Below, one piece after another: positions 22,605-35,717 of a stretch of 64,000 nucleotides of DNA (its first letter is position 1; each line of letters starts with the position of its first letter). The stretch comes from Azolla pinnata (taxonomy: Eukaryota > Streptophyta > Polypodiopsida > Salviniales > Salviniaceae), in contig JBBBWG010000337.1 in assembly GCA_037176905.1 (NCBI GenBank), positions 46,582 to 110,581 of the forward strand, read 5' to 3'. The translations under genes and the position numbers were made by a program. The notes beneath the pieces are model-generated. The model searched no databases. It was given only the letters and a program-made list of their open reading frames with translations, and was not told the DNA's origin.

Positions 22605-25600
22605 ATGGTGTCAGCTAACGGGGATGAAAGTAAGGCGGTCTGCAGTCCGGAAACTGTACAGGAAGAAATCCATCAGAATTTACCCAAACATGGAGAAGAT
22701 CGTTCCAATGGAAATGGAAATAACGCTCAGGCAGTCGGTGCGAAACAGAGTGGTACCTCAGAGAATGGGAAGAAGATGAACGCTGATCAGATGAGGCTAC
22801 AATTTGCCGCAATATGTGAGGTTCGGATCTGCTACAATTTGAATTCTAGATATATAAATCTAGCAGCATTTTTTATTCTTAAGCCGGTCTGCGAGAGTTT
22901 GATATTTTTTCCTACTTGCAAGAAAAGTGAGTACTTTGATGGTCTCTTTTGCTCATAGCTGTGATATTGATTTAGAATCCAGAGACCATGAACATGCTTT
23001 CTTTGGAAAATCAGTAACTAATACAAACTTTTGTATGGATTCCATTGCAACTCAATTTGACAGACAAGGTTTTTGAATCTCATCTCACGATATGCTATAT
23101 ATATGCATACATTCATACGTACTTATATATTATTTTTATCATATATAGTCTTTATTTTAATTGTGAAATACACTTTTTGAAAACGATCGATGCTCCAATG
23201 ATTCTATACTCACAGGCATTATACTGACGGGAACTGTGCAAATATATGTTTGGAACCGTCATGCGGCTATGCATATTCTTTCCCAGATTTTAATCCTCAT
23301 TGTGCGCAAACAATGTTTCATGTTTATACACACTAATTAATACTCTCCTGATATAGACTTATCAATAATCTGTGTTGGGCATGCCATGAGCATATGCAGC
23401 TCAAAGCATTGTTCGGCCACGCTTCTTTCGCCGAGATGATTAGTATCAGAATACAGCTTATCATTTTCTGTCACAATCACTGATAGGTTTTGTTGTCTTA
23501 TGCAGGGTGTTCCTGGTTTGGATGAAAATGTCAAGACACAGTCCTTGCACCTGTTTGAAAAGACACGATCACTAATATCCACAAGTGTGGGAGTTTTTGT
23601 CTCAGGAACAGTAAGGTTTTAGGACCCTCAATAATATTTATATAATTCTTAACAAGGTCATTGTGGGCTTTTATACCACATCTAGGAATAGAGAATTGAA
23701 TTTTCTCAAAGAGAAGCTGACTAAAAGGCTGTTATGTTTTCTTGATGAAAGAGGAGCTAACTAAATGGCCGATGTCTTTTTTAGGAAGAGCAAATGGTCC
23801 GTATGTGGAGTGCTTGTACCCTTTATTGTGCCTTGATCCTCTCCTCTGGATCTTCTGAAATACCAGCATGCAAACTTTCACATATCTTACACAACAACAA
23901 TCTCAGGTTTCATACATATCTGTTTTACAAACGATTGGAATTCAAAGTTCAAGAACCAATTCTTTGTCTTACTTCCTGTTCATGTATATGTAGCATCGGG
24001 GATTTCTTCAAAGAGCTGCCTGTGTTTTTGCAAAGAACAAATTCGATTTTACAAGCTGAGTATGGAACTGTATGTGATCGTCTAAAACAGGTTTGATGTC
24101 GCATATTATCTCATATAAATTTTGCATGCTGAACATTTTCGTATATCTCTTGATGTAATTATGTTTTGGCATTTTCTTTGCCACAGGTGCAAGATTTACA
24201 GGCCAGCTTCACTCATCTGGCTGTTCTCTTTAAGTAATATATCATTTTATGCCTGATGTTTCCCCTAATGATCAGTTATCGAGTGATTTCCTTTGGATTT
24301 ATTTATTAATGCTCACTGTTTGTGTGGTGTGTTGCGCAGTTTCTACAGAAGGAATTATAATATTTTCTTTCTATCCTCTCGAATGACCAACTGCTCATCC
24401 TCCCACAGCACTGCTTATGGGACTGCATTTACTTGTGATCACTTGAGATTTGGTTGGATGCTTTTTCTGGCTCTTAGCAAACATATTCTCACTCAATTTG
24501 ACTTGGTTACATGCACAAATGGGCTTATCGCAATCCTAGTAAGTTTGTGTATCCTCACATATCCTGAGCTATGTTCATTTATACATGCATTTAGCATTGC
24601 TCTTGTTATGGTTTTGACCATGTCTTGTGTGGTGTGTTCTGGGTCGTGCTTTGGTAAGTTTGGGGGGTATCCCAAAGAATATGGAAGATGCTCATGTTTT
24701 TAACTCCAATAAGACTTTAACTGATCATTGCCCGCTTGTTTTTTGTGAAGATTATCATGATAGTGCATGTACCAGCTCATCGAAGGAAATTTTCGTCATT
24801 TAAAACTGATATGTTCGGTAAATTCCTGCCAATTTAATAGACCTTTTGCAATGCTACTTTAAGAAAGGAGTGTATGATGGTGATGTTATGGTTTTCAGCT
24901 GGAAGAGGTCCAAATGGAACCAATGTTGTTGGGTCCCTTTGTCAGCTCTATGAGGCATCCGAAGAAGATGTTCAAAAGATGATGGACAAGGCTAATGATA
25001 TGATAGGAAGGGTGCTTAAGATTTCTCCTACTTCGTTGCCATTAAACGATTCAGAACAGCTTGCAGATATTGATACAGGTACGCTTTTTATCTTAGTTCT
25101 AGATGGTTTTCGCTGCTGAAATGTCATTTTATCCTTGGTAGGATTGAGCTATATTTTCCTCTTATTTCTTGGTGATTTCCTCATGTGTAGAGCGGTTGAC
25201 ATATTTTGAAAGTCTCATGGGTGAAAGCTCTATGTGTCTTCATTTGGAGATGCTAAATAAAGATTATGAAGATGTATTCAAGCAGAAGGGGGAGCTAGAT
25301 GAACGTGTGTTTTTAGATGGTGGTGATGCAGTACTTAGCCTGCTGCCAGAATCTTCATCTCCTGCTTTGGGTGAAATATCAAACAATACCAGCTTAAAGG
25401 CAATCATTTCCATTCTTCTTGTTTTGAGTTTTTCCAGAGGCACTAATGTCTTTGAATTTTCCTTTCAATGAATTTCTATTCTTAAAGATAATGCAGACAT
25501 TATCTAGTAAGATTCTCATTGGCACTTTTCACAATGCAGAGAAAAGATGATGTGATGATGATGTCTCCTGTGAAGGGTTACTCGATCAAAGGTAATCTTC

Positions 25601-28600
25601 TGTCTCCACCTTGTTCTCCGAAACCATCTCCGATGAAAGCAAGCAGCAAGATGCTTCCACCTACACCAATCAGCTCTACGATGACATCGGCAAAATGGCT
25701 TCGCACTGTGATAGCCCCCTTGTCCGCCGAACCCTCGTCAGAATTACTACATTTTTTTCAATCTTGTGATACTGATATAACAAGACAAGTCAAGCTCAGA
25801 GCACAAATACTGCTTGAGGCGATATTCTCTAGTGAAAGGAGAGTTAACTGGGGTATATGTCGGGGGATTGCTGGACTCTCATCGATGGACAGCACATGGG
25901 CTGAACAACGTAGGCTGGAGGCATTGAAGTTGTATTACAGAGTTGTTGGTTCCATGTGTCATGCTGAGTCACAGAGGCTGAAGTGTGAGAATCTCTCTGC
26001 TCTATTGATTAATGAAAGATTCCATAGATGCATGCTTGCTTGCTCAGCTGAGCTAGTCTTGGCAACATACAAGACCGTCTCTTTAAATTTTCCAGCTGTG
26101 CTGGAACCCACAGGAATCACTGCTTTTGATGTATGGAAAGTGATCGAGAGTTTTGTTAGACATGAGGAAACATTGCCTCGGGAACTAAAACGACATCTGA
26201 ATTCAATTGAAGAGAAGATATTAGAAAAGCTTGCATGGGAAAAAGGGTCTTCACTGTACAACTCTTTGATAATAGCAAAACCAGCATTGCAGGAATGCAT
26301 AAACCGATTGCGACTGCTAGCTGAACCAATGCCCTCATTGGAATCTCTCAATGCACGTTACCAAATAATAGATGGGAGCACAAGAGCCGAACTACTGCAA
26401 GGTACGCATTGAAGTATAAATCGTGTACGTTCTAATTCTGCAACAGCTCCTTGTTTGATAATCTTGTCTGGTTGTAGGAGATACCCAAGTGTGTTTTTCT
26501 TCTCCAGTCAAACCGTCATTGTCGAACGGGAGTACGTTTATGGAGAAAGCTTTTCTTTCCCCAGAACGAAAAATTTCAATGTCAGCAGGTGCAACAGCGA
26601 TGACAAGAGCACGAGCTCCTCTTCAAGCAGCTTTTGCTAGGTAATTCTCACGGTATTGAGAGGTGGATGAATCATAGATTCAAAATTTACCTAAATATGC
26701 CATCTTTTACAGTCCCCAAAGGCTAAGCCATGTTGGAGGGGGAGAGACGTGTGCAGAGGCCATTATCAACATCTTTTTACATAAGGTACCCATGCCAATA
26801 ACATGCTTATGACTTAAGCATTCACATATTACATGTCATAAATTATAGACCATGCCATAAGCATTAATTTATTTATTGCTACGGAAGGTAGAATTTGATG
26901 GAAGTGTTTTGGATACTCTAAGAATGGTGAAATATTGAAAAATGAGGCATTACTCTTGTGCATTTTATGAGTGAGCAAGCATGATTGCAGTCTGTTCCAT
27001 CAACCTTTGTAATATATAAGAATCATATTGACAATTAATTGAACTGAACAGCCTTTTTGACACAATTCATAACAATTGTGACACTCTGAGCACATGAGAT
27101 GCTTTCATGGTTTTGGTTAGATATGCGTTGACATTGACATTTGTCACCAGAAACTTGTACCATCCCTCGTATGATTAAATATGAATGTATTATGACTGAT
27201 TGTGCTTTGCTCAGTGTGGGTGGGTGGATCATATATGTCATTAGAAACATGACAACCATTTGAGAAGAGTGAAATGAAGTTGAGTTGTTCTAGATGTTTG
27301 ATCGCATAACATGATTGAGAATATGGGTGCGGTAATTAACTGAAACCAAATTGCATTGATGGTATTGTGGGATTGGGACAAAGCCAATATAAAATATGAT
27401 GTCTAGTTTCACAAATACAAGGGCTCATAACTCCTTGGAATGGGAAGTATTTGTTGGAGTTATGCAGGTATTGTTTAGTTTGCCATACAACATTACATTT
27501 TCTTGTTGCAGGTCCTGAAATTGGCAGCTATTAGGATAAAGATTCTTTGTGAAAGCTTAAAGCAACCGAACCATATCATGGAGGATGTTTATAGAACGGT
27601 TCAATACATTGTTCAAAATGAAACCAGTCTCTTCTTCAAAAGGCATGTTGACCAGCTAATCCTATGTGCCATGTATGGAGTTTGCAAGGTAAGCTACTTA
27701 AAAATGATGCTGGAAAACTACTTTGTATGGAGAATAATCAAACCTTTTAACAGTCGTGCTAACTGGTGTCAGGTCAAGCAACTGAATGTGACCTTCAAGC
27801 AAATAATCCAGCACTACAGGCAAAATCCTCACGACTCTTATATTTTCCGGACAGTATATTTTACAGAGAAACCTCTGGTAAGGTGTAATAATATCTTAGA
27901 TATATTAATATCGCCACCATGAGCCAAGCTGCTGTAGACTTCGTAACTCGGTAAAAAAAATACTTGCTGTTTTAGAAAGGAGGGCAAGGAACCGGGGACA
28001 TCATAAGTTTTTACAATGCAATCTTTGTGCCAGTTATTAAGTCATTTTTGGTGACGCTATCTCCACAAACATCGTGTCATATCGATGACCCTTCCAAAGC
28101 TGAGAGTAAGTTATGTTCTGCATTCAACTAGTAGCTGCAAAACTTGGTACGTTTTATAGATTCATTTTCAGTCCTCTGTTGCATGCAGTTAAGCCTCCTG
28201 GATCACCTGTGCCGTCTCCATTTTCCTCTCTTCCTGATATGTCGCCGAAGAAAGTGTCTGCAAAACACAATGTTTATGTTTCACCCTTGAGGTCTTCAAA
28301 GGTTAGTAGTTAGCTTGTTGATTTTCTTCTCTTTCAAAATGGCCAACTATCGCTTGAATACTCTGTTTATTTGAACGAATAACGATGTTTTTTTTTCCCC
28401 ACTCCTTCAGATAGAGCCTCTTCGGCCGCATAGTTCCAGGAGCTTATATGCTTGTGTGGGTGAGAGTACGCATGCTTACCAGAGTCCCTCGAAAGATCTT
28501 GCAGAAATCAACAGTCGAGTCAATGCCAACAGGTATAAATATGATATAAATCTGATGGAATGGCCATGGCAAAACTCGGAAGGCTTTGAGTTTGCATTCA

Positions 28601-28942
28601 TTCCAGAAAGTCTTGACTAGGTGAAAGATTGACTATTTGACTACATGCACACAACACATATATACGTCCATATGTAGATATATATATATATATATACTCA
28701 TGTTTTTCTGTGCAAACATAAGATGGCTTGCGAAGCTAAAACTATTTCTGCGATTTCGCAGCAGGCGTATTGTGAAGCTGGAATTCGGCGACGCCACTGG
28801 ATTGGTGAATGACTCGATGACAGCTGGAAACCTGCTGAAGCGCGGCAGCGGCTCGGATCCCGACTCGCTTCATCCAAGCAAATCGAGGACAGCGGGCATG
28901 GAAGAAGGCCCAGCTGCGAAAAGGCTGTGTATGGACCGATAG
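22605..28942 (+). CDS. RBR: Retinoblastoma-related protein
   Basis: Eighteen exons, all phase-consistent: 22605-22820, 23506-23610, 23785-23906, 23994-24090, 24187-24233, 24340-24538, 24751-24817, 24899-25078, 25191-25399, 25540-26401, 26478-26640, 26713-26785, 27512-27688, 27773-27877, 27976-28105, 28189-28301, 28411-28532 and 28765-28942. The product is about 1054 aa, near the plant RBR norm. Residues 60-345 are the RB N-terminal domain ('[11 protein letters not shown]', 'DLVTCTNGL'). Pocket A is about 455-700 ('[13 protein letters not shown]', '[15 protein letters not shown]', '[16 protein letters not shown]') and pocket B about 757-880 ('[14 protein letters not shown]'). Multiple SP sites include '[17 protein letters not shown]', which fits CDK regulation. 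RBR represses E2F targets and controls cell-cycle entry and differentiation. Intron 9 uses a GC donor. The ATG has a favourable context (A at -3, G at +4). Confidence 0.97.
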
Positions 28943-31560
28943 GAGAAGACAAGAGAGAACAAAGACAATAAAGAATCTTTAGAGGACAAAACAAAAGAAG
29001 GTAAGTAAAAAAGCTGTTGTCTGCCTCAGGGAGCTAAATTCTGTTCATCATTTCAAAGTATAGAATTCCATTCTTTTTGTAAAGTAGGCATAAAAATCAG
29101 AGGTCAAATTTTCTCCTCTCTTATTAGCTTCCCTCTCTTTTCTCTGTTTATCCTCCCTTCCCCCTCCCCCCCAACTAGAAGAAAAGCATGGTTGGGGGGT
29201 TGATGTAAAATGGGGTGAAAAAAAAAAGAAGAAGCCCAAAGCTTTTGTTTTGTGCCCATCATAGAGAACGTCTTTTGGATGAGGGATCCGAGTGTTGGAA
29301 AATTTCCATTGCTCTCTCTCCTTCACTCAATCAATTTCATCCGGAACACCCTCCCTGTACATGCTCTGTTGTTGTAATCATTCATAAGTCAATTAAGCCA
29401 CACATAATATATGTTCTGCATGAAGCTCCGTCGAATCCTGCGTAGTTCATTTGAATCCTTGACACAAGTCCTTGGGAGTACATAAACATGGCTTCATTAT
29501 TTTTATGCTTTCCTTTCCTTTCTTTTTCTTTTCTGTTCTTTGGAGCCGTTTGAATCATCTCTATTCAATTTCTGTAGGCCAACGTTTAAATTCTGTTGTG
29601 CACCTCAGTCCAATGCCATCCATGCCTATTTCTTGTCAATGAGACCTAGGCTTTCCCCCAAATGGTGCAAAAAGAAACTCCAGGGTGTTTGGCCACTTTC
29701 AGCTTTGACCCCCTCTCTGCTTTATTAGTTTTAACGACAGAAAAAGCTGATCTCATTATGACCTTGTGGAACTTATTCCAATGATCATCAACATTTAGAA
29801 AGAATCAGCAAATTGCCAAGGCTCAGATCTGAGACCCGAAACTGCTTCAGCCTAAATCCGGGGTTTTGGCACCCATAGTTTCTGTATAGTTGCTGTCTTG
29901 GGTCTTATTGACCGTAAGAAGCAATAAGACTTGGATAAGGAAACGGAATTGAAAGACTTGGATAAGGAAGACTTGCATCGAATTGAGTTGAAATTATTAG
30001 ACCATGAAAGAAAGGCTCACGCTATAGACAGCATGGATTATTAGACCTTTGATATGCTGAGATAGCCATAAATTGGGAGGGACCCACAAACAAGTCGATA
30101 ACCCTAAATTGGCAAATAACAAGTTTTGAGCAGTCAAGATAGAGATGGGATACTCACTTGATAGGAGCAAACAGAGGCACTCTGTTGAAGGAGTCTAGTC
30201 AGCAGTGTAAAGTAAAAGGCATTTCCTGTCTTTAGTTGCTTTATACGGTGAATAAAAAGGGCTCCATGACGGCACGTGACACTCTATTTATACGTACATG
30301 CACTAACTATTCATGTCAAATGATCATGTCACGGACTGCAGTGTCTCACAATGTAATTTCTCTTTTTACCTCGACACTATACCAACGGCTAGTTTCCAAT
30401 GAAGAAAAACTTTTGGGCCACCGTACCACAATCCGAGTTCTGAAAAACCCAAGCTCAAGGCAATAAATTCATTTGCTAATTCAAACTGTCCTCGTCATTC
30501 ACTTTTCAATCGGGGGGGGAAGGGGGGGGGGGGGTATCAAAAGTATGCAATGTTTTTCATAATCTTTTTACATTTCACTTGTAGGTCTTGGCTTAACTAA
30601 ACTGATGCATGCGCACTATGAAGGTAGTTAGTTAGTCGATTTAGGCCATTTGACAACCAAGTCAATTCCTAGTACAGTATGTGCATACAGCAAGCTACAT
30701 AAGCCTAAGAGATATGAGAGGAGAAGTTATTTTACTTGTTGATAAAGTTTATCAAAATTCAATCAATCGATAGCACAAGGACGAGAAAGAACACTTAACT
30801 CTCTGGTTCTCTCTCTTCTACGTATTGTGAGGAGTTCAAATTCGGTTAAACTGCAAAAAGAGCAACCTGTATCCACCAAAGCACAGCTGGAACATTACTG
30901 GAACACAAGAGTCTTACTTCAACAGCACAAATGGGAACTTAACCAAATAAGATGATAATAAAAACAGCAACCTGTATCCACCAAAGAATAGTTGAACCTT
31001 TTACCAGAACACAAGGGTCTTCAACAGCCAAAATGGGAACCTGACCAAATAAGAGGGTAATAAAAACAGGGATTGGCCTGGCACACTTCAATTTAACCTT
31101 GGAAGGAAATTATAACAAGAGAATGCTACCATAATCTGCTCTTTTGAGTTATCCACAGACCACGTTTACAATAGCTACAATGCAATGCTCATGAAGGATT
31201 TGCACCTCAAAACAAATGCAGGGAGCTCATGATCTCTTATATACTAATAATAATAAAAGAATTTGTCTGAATACATTTTACAATTATGTGGAAGCTTAAA
31301 AGTATCAACCTTAACACAACGAAGGAAACCCTCTGGGTTTCAAAGACGTGTATAAAAAAATATCGATTTCTCATTGAAATGATGACAAAAACCTTTCTTA
31401 ACTTCACTCAGGGTTAAGTTTGAGCAACTTAAACCCATTAATTGAACTATATGCTCGCTGTAACTGAGACTCCCTAACATTCCCCCAACCTTCAGTTTCA
31501 TATGATAGCTTTGTGCAGAAAAAAGGATGTATTCACATATATATTATCCACAAGTAAATG
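28943..31560. other. Convergent intergenic region between RBR and the SUN gene
   Basis: The 3' flanks of RBR and of the oppositely oriented SUN gene meet here. No gene is seen. It contains a G-tract cluster near 30511-30534 (runs of 8 and 14 G split by AA). It also contains a 104-bp tandem duplication at 30864-30967 and 30968-31072, both starting 'caacctgtatccaccaaag'. Confidence 0.6.
30864..31072. repeat. 104-bp tandem duplication
   Basis: Two adjacent copies begin 'caacctgtatccaccaaag' and end 'aataaaaacag', with about a dozen differences and small indels between them. They lie in intergenic DNA beyond the SUN gene 3' end. Confidence 0.9.
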
Positions 31561-31605
31561 ACAAATAAATAAGAATGGCAAATAAATAATAGGCCCCTCG
31601 ACTCG

Positions 31606-34600
31606 TTATAGGGAGAGTACGAAGACCACTATGATGCAACTCAAAAATGGGACCATCCATAAGGTTGTCGAAGGGGGGTGGTTGTTCACTGTCTTCTTGT
31701 TTTGGTATGCCAATCTTACCAAATGCAGACAAAAAGATATTATTTGCATTGCTATCACACAAACCGTGGACAACAGTGCAATCGTGAGAGCCACCATTCC
31801 TTTGCTCTCGGTGCTCTTCAAGTGATTCCTGAAAGTGAGTCAATAGATATCTGAGAGCAAAGCTTGGCAAGAATATATACATAACCATCCATTCCATACA
31901 TACATATAATCACAGCATTGAAAATAAATTTAAATCATAACCTGAGCAATTCCATGTCATTCTTCCAACTTGTCAATTGATCTACTAGATTTTCCTGCAT
32001 GAGATGTTTCTCATGCATCCATCGGCTTTCCTGTTACGCAAACAAGAATAAGATGACTCATTTCGATCATACACTACGTGGAAACAATTTAGTAAAATCA
32101 CTCCAAAAAACAAAAGTCGAGTTCTGATCTCCTGAAACCATACAACTTTTTTTTCATCGACATAAAGTTGGAACAAATTGATCAAATCATTTCCTTTGGA
32201 TGAAGGCATAGAAAAACTTCTAGTATTCATACAAATTTGCAATCATATATCACACAGTTAACAGTAAGTGGTTTAACAAAAACCAGAGGCCGAGAAGTCC
32301 TGCAACAAACCCTGGAAATTACAGATTTTGCAAACACTCCAAGCACACATCTGTTAAGTCCTGATCTCCCAAATATGCTATGGTTTCCTTCTCCTCCAAC
32401 AGATAATGGTACATTGAACAAGTCTAAATACAAATTCAAAATAATATGTCACATGGTTAGCAGGAAAAGGTTTAATAAAAATCAAGCAATAAGAAGCCCT
32501 ACAGCAAACCCCAGTGATTCTGATTTCAAAAACACTCCCAAAAACTCTATCAAGTTCTGTTGTCTCAAATACCCTACCAAATAAATGGCAATAAGATGCT
32601 CATATGGTTCACTTTGGATGAAGGCCATTTGGAGAGCTAGAATTACAAAATTGCAAGCATAGATCACACAGTTAGCAGCATGAGGTTAATAAAAACAAGA
32701 GATAAGAAGCCCTACAACAAGCTCTAGTGTTCATGGATTTTGCGAGAAACGTTTTATGCAATATTACACTAATTAGAGTGCAGTAAGTAGCAGCAATTTC
32801 TCAAAGAGTACCATAGGATCAAATAATATGTAAAGTATGAGGAAGAACTAAAAGATCGAAAAAAAGTGGACCTCTCTGCATCAGATATAGTTAAAGTGTA
32901 ATATGTGTATGTGTGAGAGAGAACAGTTGCGGCAGGAGAAACTGAGGGGCAATAGGGGAGCTCAAAGCAGTTGTAGGACATTTCAGGGCTTTCACCATCA
33001 AAAGTGAGAATCAGAGATATATATAATGACTTACCACATCATCTATTAATGACCTCAGGTTCTCCACTTCTCGAACAGCAGCATCGAGTTTGTTGTTCAT
33101 AAGAGTTAAATCGTGATTGAAACCCTTGAAAGCTTCCTTGTATCGGTTACTTACTTCTTGTATGTAATGCAATACTAAAGGTTGGTTATGTTCTAGAGAT
33201 CTCACTTTCTGCATAAGAAGCTTCATGACTGAATCTAATGCCGGCCTTATTGTCTGCTGGTAAACTGGCTTTGACCTATCTCCTGTGTTTATATCCTTGA
33301 AATTGTATGTTTCACCTGGGCCTATCACTCCCAGAAGTTCATCATCATCATTTTCTACAATGCTGCTATGTAACTTGTGGGCATCTGTGTACGATTCCGG
33401 CTCCACCAATTTCTCCCCAGATAGAGCCTTACCAGATGGCTGAGCAGGCTTTAGTGTACTCTTACCCTGAGGTCCTAGGACCATTGAACCTGAACTTGCT
33501 TCTTCTGCAATCCAATCTTCAAGCAACCACTCTATGGCATCAACTCCATACACCTCAAGCACGCTCAATGTACAATAAAAATCTGACCCATAATGATTCA
33601 ACATTCGGGTCCTCAAATACCGCACCCATTTTGGCTCGGTTACCTCAAACATTTGCATTGTCCTGATATTCTCTGCTTCAAACATTCCCAGAAAAACCCA
33701 GTCCTCGGTGGGGTAGACCAGGCTACCCCAAAGCTCAAATTGTCTGACAGTTGATGAATAGAATTCATGATTTGCAATTGCAATTGATATTATCAGTGTC
33801 TCTTCAGAAAGTTCCAAATCGAAAAACTTACTTTCAGCACTGCAAGGTGTCCGCAAGTATTTGTCTTTGTCTCTATTCAAAATACTAGCAGCACCTTTGG
33901 CTTCTTTATTAGTAGCCAAAACTTTTGCACCTTTTGAATCAGATGCATAGTTATAAAGTCCATCCCCAGGCTCCCGTCTAACCTGGATATTGGTCAAGTT
34001 CAGAGTTGAGATATGAGTTTTATTTATCTTCCTTTCTGTTTGAGGTGTCTTTGCTCCTAATTCATCCTCTGGGATGGTTGGACGTGAGGCAGATGCTGTG
34101 TTACTGACATCGACAACTTCCCCAGTCTCATCATGGATACCATTTTCAATCTCATCATGATGTATTGATGGTGAGAATGGGCTCGCTAATGATATGACAT
34201 CGTGAATTGTCTCACTCTCTGGGGGTGTTGTTTGAATAGATACATCATTATAAACCGGTCCACTATCTGATTTATTCTCTGGAAATTTTGTATCCATAGA
34301 ATCATTTGGATCCACTGGTCTATTACTATAAACTAGATCCACCTCCTCACTGAGAACTCTATACCTTTGTTTTGCACTCATATTGTTCAATTTACTTCCT
34401 GGCCGAGGAACACAAATGAGCATTAACAACTGCAAGAAAGAATGGTGGAAGGAGGAATTACATTTTTTATTTTGAACTTGCATATAGAAAGGCTTTCGGT
34501 TCCTCTGTAAAGAGGAATCCCGGTTCAGCTGAATTCCTTTGTGGTTTTGAGCATTATTTCCGTCTCCAATGACACCCTTGTTATGTACACTGACTTCTTG

Positions 34601-35717
34601 CCCCAACACTTCAACAACCCCATTATGGTTTTCATCTTCATTTCTCTCTGCCAAAGCAAACTTCACCCATCTAATTGACAATGAAGGGAAGTACAAAGGT
34701 TCACCTGGAGAACAGGACCATTGATTTGATCAATTGAAAAACTAACATACTTCAATACACATGCTCTCGTTCTAGTGAGTAAAAAGCCAAATCCTTAAAA
34801 ATTATAGATATCTTATAATTGCAGTAAACGTGTGACACCTAAACAAATTTTTCCAAAATGAAGCTCGATGTATAGCCGCTACAGCCGAAATTCATGAATA
34901 AGGCTCAAATCTAAAGAAAAAAGAGAAGAAGAGACTTGATTCTTTAAAGGGATGATGAGCTACCCATTAAAAGCCAAATCTCTAGGAGGGGTAGTATATG
35001 AGGCTAGTATACATTGCTATTGTCTCTTAATTTTCTCGCAATCCCAGCACATCCTTGGACATTTATAACTCTGCCCGACTCTTATCAGTCATCCCTTAGG
35101 TTCTTGATGGTTTTCTGAATGCATGCCAACAGACATTGATATGATAATATTTCTGAACAGGCCCCTTCAATAGTATGTTTGACAGGTCCACCCTATTCAA
35201 TCAAAGAGTAATGAGAAGAAAATGTGCAAGTTGCCACAGGAAAGACCACGTTGATCACTAGTGAGATGATTTTCTACTATCTAATATGAATGACGAGATA
35301 GACACTAAAATAGGACATGTAGGATGGTGTAGTATTTGAAGCTTAATTAGAGAAAAAGCTATCATTCTATGAAACAAATCTGATCAGATCAGATCTACAT
35401 TGTAAAGGCGTGATCATGTTGGCTTTACCAAATCAGGTGGATAAACTAAGGCCAAATACGAAGTGATTTAACCAGTTAGAAACATTCAAAGAAAATGGTT
35501 AACCAAGCAAAATAATCCGGGATTGATAAACAAACACATTCGCTTTCATATTTGCAAAAACTCAGAAGATAATTCTATGAAACTCAGAAGGTAATTCTAT
35601 GTTACGGAAGAGAGAGGAATTACCTTGCAATCCAACAGTTTGGAAAAAAATAGAATTGAGGACAAAAACAATGATCCATGGAAATAGAAGAAAGGAGAAC
35701 CATTTGAAATTATCCAT
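31606..35717 (-). CDS. Mid-SUN domain membrane protein (SUN3/4/5 type)
   Basis: Four exons, 35717-35624, 34704-33035, 32030-31942 and 31828-31606, fit in phase and give about 691 aa. Exon 1 encodes a hydrophobic N-terminal segment ('WFSFLLFPWIIVFVLNSIF'). The SUN domain sits mid-protein ('NYASDSKGAKVLATNKEAKG', 'DKYLRTPCSAESKF', 'PKWVRYLRTRML', 'FYCTLSVLEVYGVDAIE'). A coiled-coil region follows ('SVMKLLMQKVRSLE', 'NNKLDAAVREVENLRSL'), then two C-terminal membrane segments ending 'VVFVLSL'. This is the plant mid-SUN layout of one plus two membrane spans; the family sits in the ER and nuclear envelope. I chose the ATG at 35717 because its exon supplies the membrane span and the required phase. 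A further exon at 36999-36915 (starting MQKWRQSKEQ, good GTAGGT donor) may be 5' leader; it does not fit in phase. Residues about 95-125 could hide a short intron. Confidence 0.85.
32220..32760. repeat. Three degenerate 200-bp tandem repeats inside a SUN intron
   Basis: The block 'cacacagttaacag' / 'ggtttaacaaaaacca' / 'gaagtcctgcaacaa' recurs with changes near 32250, 32445 and 32665. Each copy carries 'cacagttagcag', 'taataaaaa' and 'aagccctacaacaa'. The intron runs from 33034 to 32031. Confidence 0.8.
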
